Origin: Nocardia nova SH22a
GTDB lineage: Bacteria > Actinomycetota > Actinomycetes > Mycobacteriales > Mycobacteriaceae
NCBI RefSeq assembly: GCF_000523235.1
Contig: NZ_CP006850.1
Location: forward strand, 6,448,001 to 6,512,000
Direction of reading: 5' to 3'
Length of the DNA stretch: 64,000 bases
The translations under genes were made by a program, and so were the position numbers. This document shows, piece after piece, positions 46,966-54,274 of the stretch (the first letter of the stretch is position 1; the number at the start of each line of letters is the position of its first letter). The notes beneath the pieces were generated by a model. It did no database searches. It was not told where the DNA came from and worked only from the letters and a program-made list of their open reading frames with translations.

Positions 46966-48182
46966 GATGCCAGTAGACCGCACCGGCGGGCGAGCGCGTG
47001 AACGTGTGGCCGGGCGCGGGCACGGTCGCGGTGCAGCATTTCGCGGAGCAGTTCGGCGACCAGGCCGGAGCTGCGGACTTCGTCCGAGGACACCTGTTCG
47101 GCGTCGATGAGCACGAGTACCGCGGACTCGTCTTCGCCGCGGCGGACGAATCCGCGGGCGGTGTTGATGAGGGCGCTGGTGCGGCGCTCGACGGACGGGA
47201 CTTCGTCGATGTCGAGGCGGCGCGAGTACTCGACGACGGCGTCGGCGCGGCCGAGCTCGGCTTCGAGCGCGAGACCGTGGATGTTGACGTTGCCGCGCCC
47301 GAACGCGGTCCACGGATCGTAGTGCGCACCAAGCGCACTGGCGGCCTCATCGGCTACCCGGTGCAGCGCCCAGGCGCGGCCGTCCTCGTCGGACTGGGCG
47401 GCGCTGATCGCAGCGGACAGGTGCAGCATTCCGTAATCGGCGAGCAGATCCTTCTGCGGAGCGCTCTCGTCGATGCGGCGTTTGAGTTCGTCGGCGGCGC
47501 GCAGGCACAGCCTGGTCGCTTCGCCCTGCTGTCCGGCGCGCCGGTAGCTGGCCGACAGGGCCCAGGCGCCGAGGGCGATCAGGTGCGGATCGTCGGCTTC
47601 GCGGGCGGCGTTCATCGCTCGTTCGGCGGCGACCCAGGCGAGGTCCCCGTCCGGGATGTGGTGCAGCCATTGCCGAGTGACCTGGTAGGCACCGGCGAGG
47701 GTGGCCGCGCCGCGGCGGCGGTCGTCGGCGCCGAGGTAGGCGGTGTTGGCGTCGGTGATCAGGTCGGGGAGGATGCCGCCGAGGATGCCGTGCGCGGTGG
47801 GGCTGTTGTGCCAGATGGTCCAGGCTTCGGCGACGCGGGGGCCGATCTCCTCGAGCGGGAGTACGTCGGTGCCTCGGGTGGCGGCGGGGGTGCGCATGAG
47901 GGCTTCGCGTACGGCGGAGACGATTTCGGATTTCGGGGCGGTGCCCGGTGCGAGGTTGTCGACGGGGCGGCCGAGGAGGTCTTCGAGGCGGCAGCGCAGT
48001 CGGGAGGAGATGTTGATCAGGTCGGTCAGGCGTTCGGCGTGGATGCGGCCTTGTTCGACTCCGCTGACCCATTGGACGGATTTGCCGATGCTGGAAGCCA
48101 GTTCGGCTTGGGTGACGCCAGCGGCGAGGCGGTAGGCGGAGATTCGCGCGCCGATGCCCTGCAGCAGAGACTCGGGGTTCAT
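46962..48182 (-). CDS. XRE-family HTH regulator with TPR-like C-terminus
   Basis: 406 residues. The N-terminal HTH is AAGVTQAELASSIGKSVQWVSGVEQGR. After a linker, residues 120-400 form repeated helical pairs (TLAGAYQVTRQWLHH, AERAMNAAREADDPHLIALGAWALSASYRRAGQ and so on), like the TPR domain of actinobacterial XRE-TPR sensors that bind peptides or other ligands. Its gene has a perfect palindrome just upstream and is coupled to nnr, so it probably represses itself and nnr. Confidence 0.85.
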   Translation of the reverse strand: MNPESLLQGIGARISAYRLAAGVTQAELASSIGKSVQWVSGVEQGRIHAERLTDLINISSRLRCRLEDLLGRPVDNLAPGTAPKSEIVSAVREALMRTPAATRGTDVLPLEEIGPRVAEAWTIWHNSPTAHGILGGILPDLITDANTAYLGADDRRRGAATLAGAYQVTRQWLHHIPDGDLAWVAAERAMNAAREADDPHLIALGAWALSASYRRAGQQGEATRLCLRAADELKRRIDESAPQKDLLADYGMLHLSAAISAAQSDEDGRAWALHRVADEAASALGAHYDPWTAFGRGNVNIHGLALEAELGRADAVVEYSRRLDIDEVPSVERRTSALINTARGFVRRGEDESAVLVLIDAEQVSSDEVRSSGLVAELLREMLHRDRARARPHVHALARRCGLLAS

Positions 48183-48203
48183 GCCTCAGAGCGTACACCC
48201 TGA

Positions 48204-48225
48204 AACTACTAATATTTTAGTAGTT
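48204..48225. promoter_or_regulatory. Operator palindrome of XRE-TPR regulator
   Basis: AACTACTA-ATATTT-TAGTAGTT is a perfect 8-bp inverted repeat with AT-rich centre, in a high-GC genome, 21 bp upstream of the regulator's start codon. It is the best candidate for autoregulation of the regulator-nnr pair. Confidence 0.75.
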
Positions 48226-48246
48226 CTACATGTTGCTGCTGCGTAC

Positions 48247-48284
48247 GGTCACTTTAACTCGACCCGTATCGGTCTCGAGTGACC
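48247..48284. promoter_or_regulatory. Nested palindromes in divergent promoter region
   Basis: GGTCACT (48247-48253) pairs with AGTGACC (48278-48284), and inside it ACTCGA (48257-48262) pairs with TCGAGT (48275-48280). It sits between the two divergent units, nearer the rightward genes, and may be the operator or a promoter structure for them. Confidence 0.5.
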
Positions 48285-48315
48285 AACACAACAACACATA
48301 CAAACAGGGGTACAG

Positions 48316-48681
48316 ATGCCCGCTCTGATACCGCTCACGGTGGTCGCCACGACCATCACCGTGCTCGCCATCGCCATGTTCTACTTCCGCCCGCAGTGGC
48401 TGTTCCGCCACCCGCAACGCATGCCGGCGAACGCGATCCACGGCCAGGAGCTGCTCGCGCGCAGCAATATCGAGAACGAAACCCAGTCGATGATCTGGCC
48501 GTTCGACGACCCTCACGCCGCACCGGCGGAATTCACCACCGACCAAGCCCATCAGGCGATGCGGCGGCATTGCAGCTGCACTGTCGACGGATGCCCGTGC
48601 AAGGCGGCCGCGTTCCAGGTGCTGTGCGAGGCCGGGCATATCGTCCCGGATCGCCGGTCGGAGAGGTGGGCCCGGCGATGA
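48316..48681 (+). CDS. Membrane-anchored hypothetical prophage protein
   Basis: 121 residues. One N-terminal helix (IPLTVVATTITVLAIAMFYF), then a soluble part with a CSCTVDGCPCKAAAF Cys cluster near residue 90. Likely anchored with the Cys part in the cytoplasm. First gene of the rightward unit divergent from the XRE-TPR gene. Confidence 0.65.
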   Translation: MPALIPLTVVATTITVLAIAMFYFRPQWLFRHPQRMPANAIHGQELLARSNIENETQSMIWPFDDPHAAPAEFTTDQAHQAMRRHCSCTVDGCPCKAAAFQVLCEAGHIVPDRRSERWARR

Positions 48682-48860
48682 TCTCCGCGTCCCCTGCCCA
48701 GATCGACATCTGGCGTGAACGTCACCGGTTCTGCGGTGACACTCCCAGCGACATGAGCCTGGACGAGGCACGCTTCATCCTGAACGAGCACTCGGGTCAC
48801 GGCCCGGCGTGCTCCCAGTTCCTCGCCGCGCTGGAACGCGGTTCGGCGGTCATGCAGTGA
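48678..48860 (+). CDS. Hypothetical small prophage protein
   Basis: 60 residues (MISASPAQIDIWRERHRFCG..). Helical, with the pattern DMSLDEARFILNEHSGHGPACSQFLAAL. ATGA overlap with the gene before. No family recognised. Confidence 0.6.
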   Translation: MISASPAQIDIWRERHRFCGDTPSDMSLDEARFILNEHSGHGPACSQFLAALERGSAVMQ

Positions 48861-49009
48861 GCGAGCCGATGCCGCTGCGTCACCCGCGCCCGGTACCGCT
48901 ACCCCTGACGGTGGCGGTACCGGCGGATTCGCCACTGCGCCAGCAGTGGTCGCCGGTCACTCCGGAAATCGCTCGCGCCGTGCGCGAGTGGGCGTCCCGC
49001 GACCACTAG
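48857..49009 (+). CDS. Hypothetical small prophage protein
   Basis: 50 residues from GTG 48857 (or ATG 48869), Pro-rich with a short amphipathic end TPEIARAVREWASRDH. GTGA overlap upstream. Weak evidence beyond operon position. Confidence 0.5.
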   Translation: MSEPMPLRHPRPVPLPLTVAVPADSPLRQQWSPVTPEIARAVREWASRDH

Positions 49010-49116
49010 GAAAAGACACCGCGGGCGCCCGCACCCGCCTTATCGCCGCGGGCGGGCGGTGCTGGTCACCGCCCGCCCCGCGACTCCTCCAACACATCGA
49101 TCATCGAGGATCCCCC

Positions 49117-49470
49117 ATGACATCTGAAACCCCGCCGCGGGCTATGAGTTACGTGTGCGTCGACATGGTGAAGACGCTGACCGACATCGATCTGCGGGCG
49201 CGCCGGGTCGCTGCCCGCCTCGGGTACGCCTATGCCGGGCTGTGCAGGTCGAACAGTCTGGTCGTGCCGGAGGCTCTGCCCGAGCATGTCCGGGCCCACG
49301 AGGTCGAGCTGTTGATCGTGCCGGACATGGCGCACCTGCGTGGCCGGATTCCCCCGGAGCTCGCCGATATCACCGACATCCATGATCTCGCGACCGGGCA
49401 GACCCACGAACGTGAGGGGGCGTACGCGCCCGACGAGGGCCACAAACCGAACCCGCTCCTGGCGCGATGA
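49117..49470 (+). CDS. Hypothetical prophage protein
   Basis: 117 residues, starting MTSETPPRAMSYVCVDMVK; an alpha/beta protein with ARRVAARLGYAYAGLC and VELLIVPDMAHLRGRIP. A GAGGA site lies 8 nt before the ATG. Overlaps the next gene by 4 nt. No family recognised. Confidence 0.65.
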   Translation: MTSETPPRAMSYVCVDMVKTLTDIDLRARRVAARLGYAYAGLCRSNSLVVPEALPEHVRAHEVELLIVPDMAHLRGRIPPELADITDIHDLATGQTHEREGAYAPDEGHKPNPLLAR

Positions 49471-49778
49471 TCCGGACGCCTCCGGGCCGGATACCGTTCG
49501 CTCCGACCGTGCGCGCGGTGCTCGCGGGGATGGTGGACGGTGAGAAGCATTGGGCCACCGAGCTGTATGCGCAGGTCGGGTTTCAGCGTCCGCATGGTGC
49601 GGTGCGGGCGCTGAATTGGCTTGCCCGGCACGACTTCGTCACCGCGGCGGATCCGGTGCTGATCGCGGTCGGGGTCAATCGCACCGATCATGTGTGGGTC
49701 ATCACCGGCAAGGGGCGCGCTGCCGCGGCGGACCTCGATGCCGGCTATCCGGCCGAGGGCCACCGTCGGCCGCGGTGA
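49467..49778 (+). CDS. Winged-helix-like small protein
   Basis: 103 residues. VRAVLAGMVDGEKHWATELYAQVGFQRPHGAVRALNWLARHDFV has helix-turn-helix spacing, and WVITGKGRAAA resembles a wing end. It is probably a small DNA-binding regulator. ATGA overlap with the gene before. Confidence 0.55.
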   Translation: MIRTPPGRIPFAPTVRAVLAGMVDGEKHWATELYAQVGFQRPHGAVRALNWLARHDFVTAADPVLIAVGVNRTDHVWVITGKGRAAAADLDAGYPAEGHRRPR

Positions 49779-49828
49779 TGGACCTGGCACCCGGTAGCGT
49801 TCAGCGTCCCGTCGATGGGGCGTTCAGG

Positions 49829-50554
49829 TCACAGGTGCCACAGTGGAATGAAGACGCTGCGGCGTCTGGCGGGATCGTGTCGATAGTGCCAGGCGTGGAC
49901 GAATCCGGGTACGCCCGCTCCGGTCAGCGACAGGAGCGCGGGGAATGCCCAGATACTGCACAGGTCGTGGTAGTTGGCGCGCAGGTAGTCCGGGTTCACG
50001 GCGAGCAGAGCGGTGGTCATGACGGCCCAGCCGAATCCGGACACGGCCACGCCGACGAGCATCGCCTGGCGCAGGCGGTTACGTCGGCATCCGGGGAGCT
50101 TGTCGTCGTAGGCGCGCAGGATCAGCGCGGCGCACAGGGCGGCGGAGAACGCCAGGTATGTGGACTGGTGGATCAGGCTGTTCGTGCTCGACAGGCCGAA
50201 TTCGGTTGTGGCCACCCGGTATTCCGGGCCGAGGCGGTAGGTGACGATCAGGAGGGTGATGACCGCGGCGGCGGTCATCCGCCACCAGGGCAGGACTTTC
50301 GTCTCGTGGAACGCGAGGATGCCGAGCAGGTAGAACCCGAACACGGTGGTCACGTGCTGCAGGAGTGTGCCGAAGTTCGCCCCCCACCAATGTCTTGGAT
50401 CGACGATGGCCTCTCCGACGTTCGGGAGGAACAGGATCCCTGCGAGGGCGAATGCCAGCATGGCCGCGGTGAGAGTCTGCGATCCTTCCGCAACCCGCCA
50501 AACACGCACCCGGGCAACAGTGATGGCCACCAAGGCGAAAACGACGGGCAACAT
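49829..50554 (-). CDS. Polytopic membrane protein
   Basis: 241 residues with about seven hydrophobic helices and very little outside the membrane. Its topology recalls the MAB_1171c-like membrane proteins of actinobacteria but it lacks their cytoplasmic C-terminal domain, so the family call is weak. ATG 50554. It follows an XRE regulator gene by 43 bp and likely shares its transcript. Confidence 0.65.
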   Translation of the reverse strand: MLPVVFALVAITVARVRVWRVAEGSQTLTAAMLAFALAGILFLPNVGEAIVDPRHWWGANFGTLLQHVTTVFGFYLLGILAFHETKVLPWWRMTAAAVITLLIVTYRLGPEYRVATTEFGLSSTNSLIHQSTYLAFSAALCAALILRAYDDKLPGCRRNRLRQAMLVGVAVSGFGWAVMTTALLAVNPDYLRANYHDLCSIWAFPALLSLTGAGVPGFVHAWHYRHDPARRRSVFIPLWHL

Positions 50555-50597
50555 GCTAGCAGTGTATGAAGGTTCAACAAGCGGGGTGGGCGGTTTG

Positions 50598-50909
50598 TTA
50601 CGGTTGGAACCACCTGTCCCTCTTCCACTTTCGTACCGACTTGGGCAACTCGGGCAAATTCGGCACCCCGAGCAAATCTTCAGCTGCCGCATAGAGATCC
50701 TTGCCGGAGCGGCCGTAGACGCGCGCGATCGCGCGGATCTGAGCGGCCGAGAACGGCCTGTCGTTGTCCTCGAGGCGGTCGTAGACGTTCTTGGCCAGGT
50801 CGGCGGCTCGATACACCTGCTCCTGGGTCTTCTCGGCATCCAAGCGCCACTTGAGGATTACCCATGCCAGCGTCCGGTAGATCTCGCGGTCGTCTGGGTC
50901 GTCGGTCAT
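50598..50909 (-). CDS. XRE-like HTH regulator
   Basis: 103 residues. ILKWRLDAEKTQEQVYRAADLAKNVYDRLEDNDRPFSAAQIRAIARVYGRSGKDLY has the helix order of an XRE/Cro domain. It is upstream of and probably coexpressed with the membrane protein gene. Its own upstream region carries the CCCATATGGG palindrome at 51009 that resembles the operators near the second XRE gene. Confidence 0.7.
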   Translation of the reverse strand: MTDDPDDREIYRTLAWVILKWRLDAEKTQEQVYRAADLAKNVYDRLEDNDRPFSAAQIRAIARVYGRSGKDLYAAAEDLLGVPNLPELPKSVRKWKRDRWFQP

Positions 50910-51008
50910 GAGCTCACGCTATCCGGCTCTGGCTGTAATTCTGCTGATCAACAAGGGTTCTCGCCACAATGAAATGCCTCAGATCGTGCATCGAAACCTA
51001 TTGTTGTA

Positions 51009-51020
51009 CCCCATATGGGG
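51009..51020. promoter_or_regulatory. Operator-like palindrome CCCCATATGGGG
   Basis: Perfect 12-bp palindrome 100 bp upstream of the 50909 start. Its core CCCATRTGGG is shared with two further sites at 51883 and 51981, so one prophage repressor probably binds all three. The 50910-51185 gap holds no other gene I can support. Confidence 0.65.
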
Positions 51021-51035
51021 GAGTAACATGCGGTG

Positions 51036-51064
51036 CGGAAGTGATTTTAGGGCAATCACTTCCG
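51036..51064. promoter_or_regulatory. Inverted repeat CGGAAGTGATT
   Basis: 11-bp perfect arms (51036-51046 and 51054-51064) around a 7-nt loop, followed by AAAAAATATAG. No U-run follows the stem in either direction, so it is more likely a protein-binding site or promoter element than a terminator. Confidence 0.5.
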
Positions 51065-51185
51065 AAAAAATATAGCGACCAGGCTCATCGTCGGGGAAGA
51101 GCCACCGCTCGCTCCAATCCTCCCGAGGGGACAACGACGTGCGCTCACCGCTCGTCAGCGTCGACGGGCCCGCGAGGCCGTCGAT

Positions 51186-51590
51186 ATGACCACGACACCA
51201 TGGGCAGTTCCGGCATCGATCGCGTCAGCAATCCAACAGAGAATCGACTCGCTCGCCGATCTGGACATCCTGATCGGCGAACCACTCGACACCGTTCGGC
51301 TCGATGGAAGCGGCGCGTGGTTGCGCGTAGGAGCTATCATCGCGCACCACTCCGGCGTGATCGAGATAATCCCTTGCGCGGACGCCACTCTCAGCCAGAT
51401 CGATGCACTAATCAGCAAGGCCGAGGAGGTCCGCGTCGACGGCCCGGTCGGGCCCGCGTGGAAGTGGAACTTCAGGCTGGGTTGGATCGGTTCGATTTAC
51501 GAGCGGGCCGCGGCTTCGGCGTCACTTTCGACTCGATACGCTCCAGCTCCTGTTCCGTGGTCTGCCCCACCACCACCCCCGCCGAACTGA
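51186..51590 (+). CDS. Hypothetical prophage protein, convergent with XRE gene
   Basis: 134 residues. Residues 1-95 look like a folded alpha/beta protein (SIASAIQQRIDSLADLDILIG, ALISKAEEVRVDGPVG); the last 40 lie antisense to the end of the XRE gene 51472-51879 and are low-complexity. A possible 16-codon leader from GTG 51139 overlaps its ATG by 4 nt. No family recognised. Confidence 0.5.
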   Translation: MTTTPWAVPASIASAIQQRIDSLADLDILIGEPLDTVRLDGSGAWLRVGAIIAHHSGVIEIIPCADATLSQIDALISKAEEVRVDGPVGPAWKWNFRLGWIGSIYERAAASASLSTRYAPAPVPWSAPPPPPPN

Positions 51591-51879
51591 TCAGTTCCCT
51601 CAATTCCGATGCTGTCGCCTGCTGGAGCGCGTGGGTGAGGAGCTCGTCGGGACCGAGATCGAAAAAGCCCGCGATGCGTCCGAGTTGGTCGATGTCGATG
51701 ACCATTTCGCCGCGCTCCATCTGCGACAGGGAGTTGCGTGCGATCCCCGCTGCGTCGGCGAGTTGCGCCTGCTTGATGAGGTTGGCGGGATCCATCTGCC
51801 GCATGAATCTGATCTCACGCGCCACCAGTCTCGTCAGGGGGCCGATAACCCTGGCTGTAGCTGCCATGGCAGTAACCAT
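51472..51879 (-). CDS. XRE-family repressor
   Basis: 135 residues. The HTH IKQAQLADAAGIARNSLSQMERGEMVIDIDQLGRIAGFFDLGPDELL is canonical. An N-terminal stretch and a basic C-terminal tail flank it. ATG 51879 was chosen; ATG 51888 lies inside an operator and ATG 51867 is also possible. It is divergent from the cro-like gene at 52007 and has two operators between, the layout of a phage immunity switch. Confidence 0.8.
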   Translation of the reverse strand: MVTAMAATARVIGPLTRLVAREIRFMRQMDPANLIKQAQLADAAGIARNSLSQMERGEMVIDIDQLGRIAGFFDLGPDELLTHALQQATASELRELISSAGVVVGQTTEQELERIESKVTPKPRPARKSNRSNPA

Positions 51880-51882
51880 ACG

Positions 51883-51894
51883 TCCCATGTGGGA
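51883..51894. promoter_or_regulatory. Switch operator 1, TCCCATGTGGGA
   Basis: Palindromic TCCCA-TG-TGGGA overlapping the start region of the XRE repressor, so binding here would shut off its own synthesis. Confidence 0.75.
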
Positions 51895-51980
51895 TGCGCG
51901 ATAGCCCGTTGTGACATCACCGTCACGAGCAAACTTCCCGCCGCCACCGTGAAATCGGCCCAGCGATTCCCTTGCGAATG

Positions 51981-51992
51981 TCCCATGTGGGA
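51981..51992. promoter_or_regulatory. Switch operator 2, TCCCATGTGGGA
   Basis: Identical to operator 1, 98 bp away and 15 bp upstream of the 52007 start codon. A third degenerate site, ACATGGGACATCCCC, covers that start codon (52005-52019). Together they should control the rightward early promoter. Confidence 0.75.
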
Positions 51993-52006
51993 TTTATGGT
52001 TGCTAC

Positions 52007-52261
52007 ATGGGACATCCCCAAACCGAATTCTCGGCTCGCATCGCGGCCAGAATCTGCAAAGCCATCACCGACTCCGGCCTCAGCCAAGCCGAGGTGGCCC
52101 GCCGCGCCGGACTGTCCACCTCGACCTTCTCCCGCCGTCTCAGCGGCGAGTGGACACCGTTCAACACTGACGAAATCGCCGCTGTCGCCACAGTTCTCGA
52201 CTACGACGACCCCGAAGTGATGCTGACCCGATCCGAGTGGGCCGCGCAGGAGGCATCATGA
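52007..52261 (+). CDS. Cro-like HTH protein
   Basis: 84 residues; the HTH is SGLSQAEVARRAGLSTSTFSRRLSGEWTPFNTDEIAAVATVL. First gene of the rightward early operon, divergent from the repressor, and with operator sequence over its start. No SD-like sequence is needed if transcription starts at the ATG (leaderless). Next gene starts by ATGA overlap. Confidence 0.8.
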   Translation: MGHPQTEFSARIAARICKAITDSGLSQAEVARRAGLSTSTFSRRLSGEWTPFNTDEIAAVATVLDYDDPEVMLTRSEWAAQEAS

Positions 52262-52470
52262 GCGACCCCGTCGAGACCGACGTCGACAAGCGCCCGCTCT
52301 CCTTCGACCTGGCCGGCGCCATCGCCTACACCGGACTGTCGAAGTTCCGGCTCAACGAGCTGGCCCGCGAAGAGAAGATCGTCGTCCGCAAAGACGGCAC
52401 CAAAAACCTCTTCATGCGCGCCTCGCTCGACCGGTACGTCCAGAGCCTGCCCGTGCGGGAGGCGTCATGA
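52258..52470 (+). CDS. xis: Excisionase-like DNA-binding protein
   Basis: 70 residues with the winged-helix pattern of the excisionase/MerR-like family: SFDLAGAIAYTGLSKFRLNELAREEKIVVRKDGTKNLFMRASLDRYVQSL. The RKDG..N.F..ASLD segment is typical of helix-turn-helix domain 17 proteins. It is a good candidate for directing excision with the integrase, though such domains also act as plain regulators. Confidence 0.75.
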   Translation: MSDPVETDVDKRPLSFDLAGAIAYTGLSKFRLNELAREEKIVVRKDGTKNLFMRASLDRYVQSLPVREAS

Positions 52471-52601
52471 ACCGGCCCCTTCCGCACATCGAGTCCGACG
52501 TATGGGCGCTGCTGCGGATGATCGCCGCCGCGGCCCTGGTCTTCGGCTTCGGCGCCCTGGTCTTCGTTCTGCTCGTCGCATGGTCGGGAGGCACACCGTG
52601 A
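52467..52601 (+). CDS. Small membrane protein
   Basis: 44 residues, one transmembrane helix (LLRMIAAAALVFGFGALVFVLLVAW). ATGA overlap with xis and GTGA overlap with the next gene. No known function. Confidence 0.65.
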   Translation: MNRPLPHIESDVWALLRMIAAAALVFGFGALVFVLLVAWSGGTP

Positions 52602-53011
52602 CCCGGGACTTTCTCCGCTTCATCGCGCCCGCGGTCGCGCTCGAGGCCATGGGCTGGATCTTCTACTGCACCGGGCGCCTGAACGCCGACGAGTTCGTGA
52701 CCCTGCTGTGGCTCACCTTCTGGTACGGCGTCATGGCCGCCGGGGTCGCGATGATCCGGAAAGCCTTGCACCACAACAACTACGACCCGGCCACGCCCGG
52801 TTCGTCCATGGTTCCCCTCGGCGACGCGGCTGGTCGCCTCGAGGGTGGGAAGCGCCCGGTCGACCATGCCGCCGGCGGTGCAACGCCCGCGCACCTGGGC
52901 GCTTCCCTGCACACCGTCCTCGACACCGTCGAGGGCCCGGCACGTCCAGCGGGCGGATCCCCCACGCTCCCGCTGGACGTGCCCACCCGGCCACTGCGGT
53001 CCGGGACGTGA
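52598..53011 (+). CDS. Hypothetical membrane protein
   Basis: 137 residues from GTG 52598. Two helices in the first 55 residues (FIAPAVALEAMGWIFYC, LLWLTFWYGVMAAGVAMI), then a Pro/Gly/Thr-rich soluble tail of about 80 residues. Likely in the inner membrane. No family recognised. Confidence 0.65.
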   Translation: MTRDFLRFIAPAVALEAMGWIFYCTGRLNADEFVTLLWLTFWYGVMAAGVAMIRKALHHNNYDPATPGSSMVPLGDAAGRLEGGKRPVDHAAGGATPAHLGASLHTVLDTVEGPARPAGGSPTLPLDVPTRPLRSGT

Positions 53012-53017
53012 AACGCC

Positions 53018-53061
53018 GACGTCCCGAAGCCGCACGCATGCACGTGCATCTCCGGGACGTC
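53018..53061. promoter_or_regulatory. Nested palindromes in the early operon
   Basis: GACGTCCCG (53018-53026) pairs with CGGGACGTC (53053-53061) and the interior contains the perfect 12-bp palindrome ATGCACGTGCAT (53038-53049). A further CGGGACGTG lies at 53002-53010. It fills part of the 130-bp gap 53012-53141, the largest in this part of the operon, and may be an operator, a processing site or a terminator. Confidence 0.5.
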
Positions 53062-53141
53062 AGTGGATGTCGATCTGAAGAAGAAACCGGCTGCCGAATT
53101 CCCGCTCAGCAGCCGACCAACAACACGAAAAGAGATACTAC

Positions 53142-53363
53142 ATGCTCGCCAGGTCCGCGGACTGGCAGGACTCCGTCACACTCCTGCAGCACCAGCCGCA
53201 CAACACCTTCGACCACCGGCTCGGCACCACCCTCGCCGCCTGCGACACCGATTCCCAGGCCCTCGCCGTGCTCGTCGACATCATCACCGAAGACCCGCCC
53301 AGCACCCACGAATACGTCGTGGCCGCCCGCATGTTCAGCCACTTCACCGGGACGACGCTGTGA
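53142..53363 (+). CDS. Hypothetical small prophage protein
   Basis: 73 residues (MLARSADWQDSVTLLQHQ..). Helical, with ALAVLVDIITEDPPSTHEYVVAARMF. ATG with AAAAGAG upstream. GTGA overlap with the next gene. No family recognised. Confidence 0.6.
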   Translation: MLARSADWQDSVTLLQHQPHNTFDHRLGTTLAACDTDSQALAVLVDIITEDPPSTHEYVVAARMFSHFTGTTL

Positions 53364-53581
53364 ACACTCCCTGCGGCGAGTACGTCACCGCGCTGATCGC
53401 CAAACCCGCCGACACCGACGAGCACCGCATCGGTACCTGCGTGCAGCTGCTGCTCGACAACCGTGAGGACATCCTCGACTACATCACCACGGTGATGACC
53501 ACCTCGCGGCCCGGCAGCCGGAAACACGAACTCGCGGAGGAGATCTGGCTGCTCCTCGACGGTTGCGGGGTGGCGGCATGA
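53360..53581 (+). CDS. Hypothetical small prophage protein
   Basis: 73 residues from GTG 53360 (MNTPCGEYVTALIAKPADTD). Its hydrophobic pattern, VQLLLDNREDILDYITTVMTTSRPGSRKHELAEEIWLLL, resembles the gene before it and suggests they are diverged relatives. Overlaps both neighbours. Confidence 0.6.
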   Translation: MNTPCGEYVTALIAKPADTDEHRIGTCVQLLLDNREDILDYITTVMTTSRPGSRKHELAEEIWLLLDGCGVAA

Positions 53582-53757
53582 GCGGCCACTCCCTCACCGA
53601 CGGATTCCTCACCAACTTTCTCGAAGGCGCCATCCACGGCGCCGCCGACCGACTCTTCCACCGGCCCACCCGCACCGACCCTGCCGTGATCGCGGCCTGG
53701 GCCGAATGGCAGACCCCGGACCAGTGGGCCGACCAGCACGGAAGGAGCACCCAGTGA
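53578..53757 (+). CDS. Hypothetical small prophage protein
   Basis: 59 residues (MSGHSLTDGFLTNFLEGAIHG..), Trp-rich at the end (AAWAEWQTPDQWADQHG). ATGA overlap before, GTGA after. No family recognised. Confidence 0.6.
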   Translation: MSGHSLTDGFLTNFLEGAIHGAADRLFHRPTRTDPAVIAAWAEWQTPDQWADQHGRSTQ

Positions 53758-54059
53758 GTGGATCCGCCTACCGCACCCCTATCCGTCCGCGGACCGAGTT
53801 CGGTGCGTTCACCGACGGCGCCGCCGTCTACGCGGTGTATCCGCCGACTCCGTACGTCACCACCAGCAGTCCGACAGCGCTCGGGGTCACCTCGCACGTG
53901 ATCGTGTCCATGGCCGCCCGCAAGCACGAGACCGTCGTCTACCCGTGCACCCCGGACGGGGAACTGTTGTCGTGGGAGCCGGTCGCGACGGTCGACCTGT
54001 GTGACCACGGCCGCGGCCTGCGCGCCACCGGCTACGACATGGAGGTCGTGGCCCGATGA
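53754..54059 (+). CDS. Hypothetical prophage protein
   Basis: 101 residues from GTG 53754. Beta-rich (GAAVYAVYPPTPYVTTSS, ALGVTSHVIVSMAARKHETVVYPC). Soluble, no signal. Overlaps the next gene by ATGA. No family recognised. Confidence 0.6.
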   Translation: MSGSAYRTPIRPRTEFGAFTDGAAVYAVYPPTPYVTTSSPTALGVTSHVIVSMAARKHETVVYPCTPDGELLSWEPVATVDLCDHGRGLRATGYDMEVVAR

Positions 54060-54274
54060 TCCTCGACGTCCTGAACGTGTTCGCCCGGCTGCTCGTTCTC
54101 GGCGGCCTGGGGTTCCTGGCCGGAGTGGCTTACGGCCAGGCGCACAACTACTTCCGCGGTGAGGCCCCGGCGTGCGCGCCCGGGTGTGACTGCGATGCGC
54201 ATGTCCCCGTCGAAGAGCTGCTGTTCGACGAGGCCGCGTGGCGGCGCGCGCTCGATCGGGAGACGGTCCGATGA
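54056..54274 (+). CDS. Membrane-anchored small Cys protein
   Basis: 72 residues. An N-terminal helix (VFARLLVLGGLGFLAGVAY) is followed by a CAPGCDCDAH cluster and an acidic end. It is likely a membrane protein with a metal-binding loop. ATGA overlaps on both sides. Confidence 0.6.
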   Translation: MILDVLNVFARLLVLGGLGFLAGVAYGQAHNYFRGEAPACAPGCDCDAHVPVEELLFDEAAWRRALDRETVR

